Positions 1 to 7,300 of a stretch of DNA of 16,746 nt are shown piece after piece. A program made the position numbers and the translations under genes. Every line of letters begins with the position of its first letter. The first letter of the stretch is position 1. Origin of the DNA: JBBQIY01 sp964618405 (lineage in GTDB: Bacteria > Verrucomicrobiota > Kiritimatiellia > RFP12 > UBA3636); NCBI GenBank assembly GCA_964618405.1, contig CAZUAY010000053.1, forward strand, positions 1 through 16,746, read 5' to 3'. The notes under the pieces are model-generated. The model was not told the origin of the DNA, did not search any database, and was given only the letters and a program-made list of their open reading frames with translations.

Positions 1-72
<72 letters not shown>

Positions 73-85
73 CTGTTGCCTGCGG

Positions 86-115
86 TTTAGAGGCGCAAAA
101 ATCCCAAGCATGCAA
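86..115 (-). promoter_or_regulatory. Candidate promoter of tRNA-Thr
   Basis: On the minus strand a TTGCAT -35-like hexamer (115-110) and a TCTAAA -10-like hexamer (91-86) are separated by 18 bases. They would start transcription a few bases before the tRNA 5' end at 72. The match to the sigma-70 consensus is only moderate. The call rests mainly on position, which mirrors the much better tRNA-Cys promoter elsewhere in the window. Confidence 0.35.
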
Positions 116-403
116 GTTTTCTGTTGAAAACCGCCATGTTTGGCACTTTCTTAGGAGCGGGCCCGTACTAATAGATCCGCCTCGCCTATAATGCAGGTGA
201 AACAAGCAACGGAGTTTTACATATCTACTGCTGATAGTCAACTCTAAAATTGAAGTTTACGCGAATTGCGCGAATTAAAGTTCCACGGCTCCCCACGACT
301 TCCCCCGGGCGCATTCACGATTCATTGACCGGTCATCACCGGCTACAGGTTTTTTCCCCCTGCGGCTGGCCTCGGCGAGGCCGGAATCGTCCGCGATTGT
401 CCC

Positions 404-438
404 ACTCGCAACTCGCTACTCACAACTCACAACTCGCT
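404..438 (+). repeat. Heptamer array, 5 units of ACTCGCA type
   Basis: Five head-to-tail 7-base units are ACTCGCA, ACTCGCT, ACTCACA, ACTCACA and ACTCGCT, followed by a terminal ACT. Variation is limited to positions 5 and 7 of the unit. The array belongs to unit 1 of the compound repeat and has no coding sense. Confidence 0.9.
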
Positions 439-491
439 ACTTCTCCCCTGAGGCTGGCCTCGGCGAGGCCGGAATTGTCCGCGATTGTCCC

Positions 492-554
492 ACTCGCAAC
501 TCGCTACTCGCAACTCGCAACTCGCAACTCGCTACTCACAACTCGCAACTCGCA
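492..554 (+). repeat. Heptamer array, 9 units of ACTCGCA type
   Basis: Nine consecutive 7-base units alternate ACTCGCA and ACTCGCT with one ACTCACA, and end in ACT. It is the longest array of this family in the window and forms the tail of unit 2 of the compound repeat. The same heptamer recurs more than 11 kb away at 11786-11820 and, inverted, near 11646-11680. Confidence 0.92.
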
Positions 555-604
555 ACTTCTCCCCTGAGGCCGGAATCGTCCGCGTCCGCGACTGGACTTG
601 CCTC

Positions 605-633
605 TTGCCCAGTTTTTTTCTATTTGCTATACT
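605..633 (+). promoter_or_regulatory. Sigma-70 type promoter of the rnk-agu operon
   Basis: TTGCCC (605-610) and TATACT (628-633) are separated by exactly 17 bases. The -10 is preceded by TG one base upstream (625-626), giving an extended -10. Transcription would start near 640, leaving a leader of about 70 bases before the ATG at 711. It is the only strong promoter seen ahead of the four plus-strand genes. Confidence 0.7.
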
Positions 634-710
634 GCACACCGAATTAGGTTGCTCCATACTTAGATGGAACGATCCGTGTGATGCCGTTGACATTGATAAC
701 GGAGGAAATT

Positions 711-1127
711 ATGACAAAACGAAAGCTTTATATTAGCGAATTTGACAAATCACGACTCGAGGAACTCATAGCTGTCGCCGAAGAGTTCGGTGGGAAAAAG
801 AGAAAAGATTTAGAGGCCTTGGGTAAAGAATTGAAAAAAGCAAAAGTGGTCGAGCCCAAAGACGTTCCTTCAAATGTAGTGACCATGAACTCGAAGGTCG
901 TCCTACGCGATGTGGAAACATCCGAAGAAATGACGTATATCCTCGCCTTTCCGCGAAATGCAAACATCAGTGCAGGTGCAATCTCGATTTTTGCGCCCAT
1001 CGGAACCGCTATTTTGGGATACACCAAAGGCGATATCGTCGAATGGGCTGTCCCAGATGGTGTTCGCCGAATTCAAATCGAGAACATTCTTTACCAGCCC
1101 GAAGCGGCAGGCGATTACCACCTTTAG
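711..1127 (+). CDS. rnk: Rnk-type nucleoside diphosphate kinase regulator (GreA/GreB family)
   Basis: This is a 138-residue cytoplasmic protein of the Rnk group, which binds RNA polymerase near the secondary channel and is related to the transcript cleavage factors GreA and GreB. A short charged helical N-terminus (about residues 10-48) replaces the long GreA coiled coil. It is followed by the FKBP-like GreA/GreB C-terminal domain (about 55-138), with the hallmark segments RDVETSEEMTYILAFP, ISIFAPIGTAILGYTKGD and IENILYQPEAAGDYHL. The length matches E. coli Rnk, and GreA-type cleavage residues would not be expected. I chose the ATG at 711 because GGAGG lies at 701-705, five bases upstream; an in-frame ATG at 678 has no such site. 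It is the first gene of an operon and is followed after 18 bases by aguA. Confidence 0.9.
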   Translation: MTKRKLYISEFDKSRLEELIAVAEEFGGKKRKDLEALGKELKKAKVVEPKDVPSNVVTMNSKVVLRDVETSEEMTYILAFPRNANISAGAISIFAPIGTAILGYTKGDIVEWAVPDGVRRIQIENILYQPEAAGDYHL

Positions 1128-1145
1128 AGCACTCAGGGTAAACTC

Positions 1146-2174
1146 ATGATGCAAAGACGTCTACCCGCCGAATGGGAGCCACAAGATGCGGTGCTGCTCG
1201 GCTGGCCCCACGAAGGAACAGACTGGGCAGATACGCTCGATTTAGTATTGCCCGTGTTTATCCGCATCGCTAAGGAGATGAGTCGCTTTGAGGGTGTCAT
1301 AATACCCGCTCCCGACCCCGACCCCGTTTATGCCCAATTAGCAGCGGCAGGTGCTAATATGGACCGAATTTGGATCTGGGCTATCCCAACAAACGACACG
1401 TGGGCTCGTGACTTCGGTCCCATCACGACCTACCAAAACGGCGAGCCCCTTCTACTCGATTATGGCTTTAATGGTTGGGGGTTAAAATTTAGAGCCTGTG
1501 ATGACAATCAGATCACCGCACGACTTCAGATGGTGGGTGCATTCGGTGATAGCATTTGCGAAATGCCCGGACTCGTGCTGGAGGGTGGCAGCCTCGAAAG
1601 CGACGGCAGAGGCACTCTACTAACCACCCGCGCCTGCCTGCTAGAAGCTAATCGAAATCCACACCTCTCGCGCACCGAAATCGAACAACGATTGCAACAA
1701 GACCTAGGTGTGAGTCGAATCCTCTGGCTCAATCACGGGTATTTGGCCGGTGACGATACGGATAGTCATGTCGACACCCTCGCTCGGCTCGCCCCAGACC
1801 ATACGATTATCTATCAATCCTGCGACGATCCCCAGGACGAGCATTATGTTGAGTTGAAAGCCATGGCGGAAGAACTTGCCGCGCTACGAACCTCCGATGG
1901 ACACCCCTTCAAACTCTGTGCGTTGCCTTGGCCCGAAGCCTGCTATGCGCAAGATGGGCATCGCCTCCCAGCGACCTACGCAAACTTTCTCATCATCAAC
2001 GGTGCCGTGCTGGTGCCCGTTTACGGTCTCCCCCAAGACGACGCAGCACTGGCCATTATCGGAAGCGTTTTTCCCGACCGCGAAATCGTCGCCATCCCCT
2101 GCCGCCAGCTCATTGAACAGCACGGGTCCTTACACTGCGTCACCATGCAAATACCCCGAGGAGTCTTAGGATGA
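1146..2174 (+). CDS. aguA: Agmatine deiminase (agmatine iminohydrolase)
   Basis: This 342-residue cytoplasmic enzyme of the peptidylarginine-deiminase superfamily hydrolyses agmatine to N-carbamoylputrescine and ammonia, the second step of arginine-decarboxylase-dependent putrescine synthesis. Visible family signatures are NDTWARDFGP (residues 83-92), the glutamate/glycine motif VLEGGSLESDG (144-154), GDDTDSHVD with His208, LPATYANFLI (274-283) and the C-terminal HGSLHC with catalytic Cys331. All expected catalytic motifs are present and the length is normal. The first ATG (1146) has AGGG at 1135-1138; a second ATG follows immediately at 1149 and could also be used. Its stop codon overlaps the start of aguB in ATGA, indicating translational coupling. 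A general peptidylarginine deiminase is less likely given the aguB neighbour. Confidence 0.95.
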   Translation: MMQRRLPAEWEPQDAVLLGWPHEGTDWADTLDLVLPVFIRIAKEMSRFEGVIIPAPDPDPVYAQLAAAGANMDRIWIWAIPTNDTWARDFGPITTYQNGEPLLLDYGFNGWGLKFRACDDNQITARLQMVGAFGDSICEMPGLVLEGGSLESDGRGTLLTTRACLLEANRNPHLSRTEIEQRLQQDLGVSRILWLNHGYLAGDDTDSHVDTLARLAPDHTIIYQSCDDPQDEHYVELKAMAEELAALRTSDGHPFKLCALPWPEACYAQDGHRLPATYANFLIINGAVLVPVYGLPQDDAALAIIGSVFPDREIVAIPCRQLIEQHGSLHCVTMQIPRGVLG

Positions 2175-3052
2175 ACGAACTCATTGTCGCTCTTGTGCAA
2201 CATGCGGTTGAGATCACTCCCGAAAAAACCCTTGCCCGTACCATCTGCGGAATTCGCGATGCCGCCGTGCGCGGCGCAAAACTCGTGGTGCTACAAGAAC
2301 TCCACAATGGATCCTATTTCTGCCAGACCGAGGACACGACAGTATTCGATCAGGCCGAGCCGATCCCAGGGCCCAGCACTGCTGTTTTTGGTGCCTTAGC
2401 AAAAGAGCTCGGCATCGTGCTCGTCACCTCGCTATTCGAACGGCGAGCTCCCGGACTTTACCACAACACGGCGGTCGTCTTCGAAGCCGATGGCAACATT
2501 GCTGGACAATACCGCAAGATGCACATTCCTGACGATCCAGGTTACTACGAAAAATTTTATTTCACCCCTGGCGATATGGGCTTCAATCCCATCGACACCA
2601 GTGTCGGCCGATTGGGCGTGCTCGTCTGCTGGGATCAGTGGTATCCAGAAGCGGCGCGACTGATGGCACTCGCCGGCGCTGAACTGCTCATTTATCCCAC
2701 CGCCATCGGCTGGGATCCGCATGATTCAGCGGACGAGCAGCAACGGCAGCGCGACGCTTGGATCACGGTGCAGCGCGGCCACGCCGTTGCGAACGGACTG
2801 CCACTCATTGCAGTCAACCGAGTCGGGATTGAAACCTCGCCTGATGGTGTCGGTGAACAACATTTTTGGGGCAGCAGTTTTGTTGCCGGCCCACAAGGCG
2901 AAATACTCGCACAAGCTGAAACGGATCAAGCCCAGACACTCGTGGTCACGATCGATCGTGCCCGCAGTGAGGAGGTTCGCCGCATCTGGCCGTTTTTACG
3001 CGACCGCCGCATCGACGCTTATGCTGACCTCACGAAACGCTACCGCGACTAA
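2171..3052 (+). CDS. aguB: N-carbamoylputrescine amidase
   Basis: This 293-residue nitrilase-superfamily (carbon-nitrogen hydrolase) enzyme converts N-carbamoylputrescine to putrescine, CO2 and ammonia, completing the AguA/AguB route. The catalytic triad is visible: Glu43 in LQELHNGSYF, Lys116 in YRKMHIPDDPGYYEKFYFTPGD-type context, and nucleophile Cys153 in GVLVCWDQWYPE. The segments around Lys116 and Cys153 are characteristic of the carbamoylputrescine amidase branch rather than of generic nitrilases. The start is supported by GAGGAG at 2158-2163, seven bases upstream, within the end of aguA. The start and stop codons overlap by four bases (ATGA). A decarboxylase (SpeA) supplying agmatine is not in the window. 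Confidence 0.96.
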   Translation: MNELIVALVQHAVEITPEKTLARTICGIRDAAVRGAKLVVLQELHNGSYFCQTEDTTVFDQAEPIPGPSTAVFGALAKELGIVLVTSLFERRAPGLYHNTAVVFEADGNIAGQYRKMHIPDDPGYYEKFYFTPGDMGFNPIDTSVGRLGVLVCWDQWYPEAARLMALAGAELLIYPTAIGWDPHDSADEQQRQRDAWITVQRGHAVANGLPLIAVNRVGIETSPDGVGEQHFWGSSFVAGPQGEILAQAETDQAQTLVVTIDRARSEEVRRIWPFLRDRRIDAYADLTKRYRD

Positions 3053-3072
3053 GTCTTACGCATGAGGTAACC

Positions 3073-4173
3073 ATGAATGCTAATCAAACACTCTTAGAAA
3101 GAATAGCAGTTGCCTTAGAACGCATTGCAAACGCTCTCGAAAAATTTTCGCCAGCCACTGCACAAGCACGCAAGGGGACTCTATCGGCGATCTCAGAAAA
3201 AACCAAAAGCAGCCCCGCTAAAAAAGAGCCGCCGAAGCCAGCCGCAGAGCAGAGCGGAAAACCATCTGAGCCGGAAGCTGTCGCCAACAAGCCCCCTACA
3301 ACGCTATCACAAGAAGCGATAAAAAAAACGGCAGAGCTTAAAAAGACACCCGCGGGGCAACAACTCTGCACTTTCTTAGAAACACTGGGTTTGACGATAC
3401 TGAATCCCGGCGCTATCACTCCAAAAATCGAACGCCCCAAACTCGTAAAGGCCATCTGGCAATTCCGAAGCGTTGCGTTTGAACTGATGGGCAACATCAA
3501 TTACGCAGTCCACCGAAAAGCGACACATACGATCGAGTTAGCCGCGAAAACCAAGGCGGTAAAAGCGCACTTGATTAGCATCTGCGACGCCACGAAGAAA
3601 GCCAAGTTGATCACGTATGAAAAAATCGACGATCAAATCGTGATCACGCCGCTCGACGACAAAACGAATTATATTTGTGGGCGATGGGGAGAAGACATCA
3701 TCCTGTCCCAAACACTCAAAATCGCAGATTTCCTCAACAAGCAGAGAGGCAAGCCGATCTGTTCTGTTTTCAAAAATATCGAATACAAGAAAAACGGATC
3801 CGACCGATGGATGGATTCTGAATGCGACATCGTGTTGATCGTCAATAAAAAATTCTATTTTATTGAAGTCAAAACCGGCAAACAACTGAGCCTCGCAAAT
3901 TACGTCACCCAAGTGGAACATTTGAAAAGCAAAAAAGAATTTTCTATTTTTTGTTGTCTCGACGCAAAGGCTGCGCCAGAAGTACTTCAACAGCTTCGAG
4001 AAAAAGGAAACTTCGAGATTTTCGACTTCGAGCACTTCGAGGAGTCACTAAAAAAATTGCTCAAAAAGCGCCAGAGCTATTCCTTTGTGCAACCGCCTCC
4101 AGTTCCGCCCACGCTCATATCAACCTCGAAACTCGATCGTGATGGTGATGACGATGACGATGTTCCATTCTAA
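3073..4173 (+). CDS. PD-(D/E)XK nuclease-like protein with SSB-like C-terminal tip
   Basis: This 366-residue protein is not a named family I recognise. It has four parts. Residues 5-25 form an amphipathic helix (LLERIAVALERIANALEKF). Residues 26-95 are a low-complexity Lys/Pro/Ala/Glu linker. Residues 96-330 are globular and contain the pattern of a PD-(D/E)XK nuclease: GRWGED with Glu207, SECDIVL with Asp252, and FIEVKTGK with Glu265 and Lys267. This resembles the C-terminal nuclease of DUF1887/Card1-type proteins, but no CARF domain is evident. The tail runs from a polyproline stretch (QPPPVPPT) to DGDDDDDVPF, ending in Phe like the SSB interaction tip. The start at 3073 has GAGG at 3064-3067. 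It lies 20 bases after aguB and is probably cotranscribed. DNA is the likely substrate; this is inferred from the fold pattern only. Confidence 0.75.
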   Translation: MNANQTLLERIAVALERIANALEKFSPATAQARKGTLSAISEKTKSSPAKKEPPKPAAEQSGKPSEPEAVANKPPTTLSQEAIKKTAELKKTPAGQQLCTFLETLGLTILNPGAITPKIERPKLVKAIWQFRSVAFELMGNINYAVHRKATHTIELAAKTKAVKAHLISICDATKKAKLITYEKIDDQIVITPLDDKTNYICGRWGEDIILSQTLKIADFLNKQRGKPICSVFKNIEYKKNGSDRWMDSECDIVLIVNKKFYFIEVKTGKQLSLANYVTQVEHLKSKKEFSIFCCLDAKAAPEVLQQLREKGNFEIFDFEHFEESLKKLLKKRQSYSFVQPPPVPPTLISTSKLDRDGDDDDDVPF

Positions 4174-4309
4174 ACGGTGGTTCAACCAACAGCATTACTC
4201 AGAACCTGCAGCAGGTCCGCTAAACTAAAGCGACGCACACCCTGCGATTCAGACAGAGGAGAGTGATTGATAAAGCAAACAGAAGCATCGTTGAGGGCCG
4301 TAGAGGAAC

Positions 4310-7300
4310 CTATTGCGTGTTGCTCACAATTTCGAGATGCGCTTCCGCGCGTCGCCCCGATATCACGTGCGTGGCAACGATTTTCCATGTTCCCGCTGGC
4401 GTATTGTATGGAATCTGAAGGTCACCCCGTTGTATTTGGCTTTCTACGGTTAGATTCTGCGAGGCACGCAAATTCAACGTGCCGCGCTCATCGTAGACAT
4501 CCAGCCGCACCACGTCCAGCGAGGGGGGAGTATCTCCCTCATACACAACGGAAATTTCATAATCGACAGTCTGCCCAGGAACCAGTTTCTTTGCGGACAC
4601 ATGCATACTGACCTCCTGACATGTCCAAGGCGTCATCGCATAGAACGCCGCTTGGGACGCTCCGGTCTCAAGCCCGAACTCGTCGAGATACCCTAGGTAT
4701 CGCTGTTCCCTGACGTCATAGACGTGCCGTTTCTGCGGTATGCGCACCCTCAAGGGTGAAACGCCCCGCAACGTGTCCCTGTCATTTACAACGCCGAGGT
4801 ACAACGCATCCCCAAGCTGATAACGGAATGCCCTCGCGTTGAGTAGCTCGCCAGGCGCCGTCCGCTCCACGGAAATCGCCGGGTCACAGCGGATGATAGT
4901 CTTAATAATCGCCAGATAGCGCGATGCCGCCGCAGCGTCGTATTCTTTCAGCGCCGCATAGTCCAACAAGAAGTTCAAGAAGACGGACTGTCCCTGGTCC
5001 ACGTCATGAACGAAGACTGCAACGGGCAGGTCATCATTCTGCGATACGCCTTGCGCCCGGGCTCCCGCCTCCTTGATATCCTTATTCGGGATCAACGCAT
5101 GGATGGTCGTGTCACCGACACGAATCATGGCGTTCTGCCCCTCGCCCGTCGCAGCGCGGGACACGCCAAGCAATGGGGTCAACACCCCCTTCTGCCTGAT
5201 GGCACAATGACGGTCGAACGTCCCGGGCTCGCGGTCACACAACAACACGCCGCCGGCCGAGACGTACTCTGCAATGCGTTTCGCCTCGAGATCGGAAAGC
5301 GCCATGGAATCCGGTAGAACCAGAACGGCAGGAGAGGATTCGCTCAGCCAGCCGTCCTCGATCTGTTGGTAAGACACAAATCCATAGCTTAGTCCGGAAT
5401 CTCGGCAAATCTGAACCCAGGAATTCCTAGTCTTTTGGAAATCGCCGGTTCGTCCCTGGATCGCCGCCAGTCGAAGAGACGCTTGAGAGTAATGGATCAG
5501 AACGTCCGGCGGCGAGGGGTTCGCAATTCGGATGAGCCGCCCTACGCCCCGCCGCAGGTCCTCGGTGTACTCCTTGTAGTCCGACAGGCTGCGGCTGAGG
5601 GTCAGGTCGGGATTCAACGCCATGAAATCAGAGAAAAACGAAATCCCCGGCGCTCGGAACAAGAACGATGCTTCCCATACGTCGCGCTCAAGCTGCGGGC
5701 CCTGGCTTCCATAGCCAGCGCACCAGGGCGTGACATCCTCCACTCCGAACGATGCGACAAGGTCCCATTGATTGCCCACTTTGTAGGGTTGGATCTGCGA
5801 CGGCAGAGCTTGGCTCAGCTTCCAATAGTCGTAGCCGCTGTACGCTCCGGGCATTTGCGTGCCGGAAATAGCCACTGAAATGCCGGGTGCGGCCTCACGG
5901 CACGCCTCGCGGCACAACGCGAAATAATCGGCAAACGCAGTGTCCATGTATTCCCTGTGGTCAGCCCAAGGTGCGTAGTTCTGCGTTCCTCGTTGCTGGA
6001 TCCCTTCCGTCGTGCTAGGTATAACGTCCTCCCACGACTCGAAATCCGTTGCCCATTCATTGTTCAATTCGGGCAAGGAGCCGTACTGCTCCTGCAACCA
6101 GACGCGGAACGCATCTAATGACCATTTCGAAAAGCAGAAGTCAAATGCGGCATCGTAGTAGGTCAGGCTGTTTTCATCCCCCAAACGCCACACCAAGGGC
6201 CGTAAGCGCAAATAGGGGTGAATGGCCTGGTGGAGGCTTGTCTCGACGTTAGACAAAAACTCCGGATCCGCCAGACAGGGATCCCGGACCAGGTATTTCA
6301 CATCCCTCGTCTCGCTGTACTTTTTGGCTGCTTCGCGAAATGAGGCGCCTAAATGCTGCTGGCTCCCGCGGCCGGATACGATCAGGTGTTGCGCACCGCC
6401 ACGAATGTATCGCCGAATCACTTCGATCGGCGTATTGACAAAGCGATAGCCGGAGAACCCGCACTCGCGCATCACCTCGAAACAGTGATCTAGGAGATAC
6501 GTCGGATAGAAGTAGCGATAATGATCGCCGGCTATAATGCCGATGAAATCATCCCATGAATGCGGAGGCGGCGTAATGGTGATCTCCGCTACCTCGCGAT
6601 CCAGCAAGCGATCCTCGATGAACACGGTCGCCTCCAGGTCGCAAACGACGCTGATTCCGGCAGGCACATCGAATGAGAACCTGCACGTTTCAGTTCCCTC
6701 GAAGACCGCTTGCCGGACGGCCGCACCGGATGCGTCTTTCAAGCGAACAACAATCTTCGTCTTCCGCCAGTCTCCGTCGACGCGTACGGTGCCCGACAGC
6801 TTTTCTCCGGCGGCCAGAACTGTCTCGTCAGGCGTTACCGCTTGGATCGAGGCGGGAAAAGAAACGTTGAACCACGTTGATCCCCAATTGACAACCTTGT
6901 CGCCATGCAGGATTCGTATGTCCACCAGGTTCAAGCCCGGGCGCAAGCGTTCGGGACATGGAATCGTTAACATGTTGATGCCTTGCGCCCATGATCGCTC
7001 TTCCCGAACGACATGCTGGATATCCGAATCACAATCACGGAAGACCACTTCCGTTCTCAGCGTCCTGGCGGGTCCCAAGTTGTTCCATCGGGAGGTGATG
7101 GCATCTTTGTTGGTGGCAGAAAATTCGACTTCGCGATTGGGCGCAACGAATTCTTCTAAAAGCACAGTGGGCGTTTTCTGTGCCGCCCAAAGAACACTCT
7201 TCGCCAGAAGAGAGAAATAGTATTCATGTGCGTTGTACGTTGCCGGGGCTTCATGATAAGGAAATGCCGGTGTCAAGGAATGCCCGTACGCGCTCGTTCC

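Larger units (their letters stand above)
352..590. repeat. Compound tandem repeat: GGCCTCG palindrome plus heptamer array
   Basis: Three successive units start at about 352, 442 and 558. Each opens with a C-rich TTCTCCCCTG-like lead and continues with GGCCGGAAT(C/T)GTCCGCG. Units 1 and 2 carry the perfect palindrome GGCCTCG-G-CGAGGCC (368-382 and 456-470) and end in an ACTCGCA heptamer array. Unit 3 is truncated: it lacks 15 bases containing the palindrome, exactly what loss between two GAGG direct repeats would produce, and it has no heptamers. Confidence 0.85.
73..710. other. Noncoding stretch between tRNA-Thr and rnk
   Basis: This 638-base stretch holds the candidate tRNA promoter, about 230 bases of unassigned sequence, a compound tandem repeat (352-590) and the rnk promoter. 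Open frames across it are made of repeat sequence: they spell serine/glutamine/leucine/threonine-rich peptides from the ACTCGCA units and have no ribosome binding sites. I see no convincing protein gene or RNA gene in it. Confidence 0.6.

Noticed and set aside
187..192. Perfect TATAAT on the plus strand
   Set aside because: No -35-like hexamer lies 16-18 bases upstream and no gene follows within a plausible distance.
404..554. Possible CRISPR-like array
   Set aside because: The period is 7 bases with no spacers, and no cas genes are present; it is a simple heptamer repeat.
678..710. Upstream ATG adding 11 residues to Rnk
   Set aside because: GGAGG at 701-705 is placed for the ATG at 711, and family alignment starts at MTKRKLYIS.
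250..736. Plus-strand open frames rich in SQLATRN repeats
   Set aside because: They are translations of the ACTCGCA heptamers; no ribosome binding site and no non-repeat conserved segment.
3073..4173. Card1/Can2-type CRISPR ancillary nuclease
   Set aside because: The C-terminal pattern is similar, but no CARF sensor domain is evident and there is no CRISPR locus in the window.
4182..4388. Minus-strand frame ending GVRRFSLADLLQVLSNAVG, faintly dockerin-like
   Set aside because: It overlaps the giant gene's 3' end in another frame and has no duplicated calcium-binding repeat. A frameshifted anchoring tail is possible, but the similarity is too weak to call.
6537..7220. 227-codon plus-strand frame inside the giant gene
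   Set aside because: Antisense shadow of a long, clearly coding gene; no domain or ribosome binding site. The same applies to 13339-14169 over the deacetylase and 3538-4035 over the nuclease-like gene.
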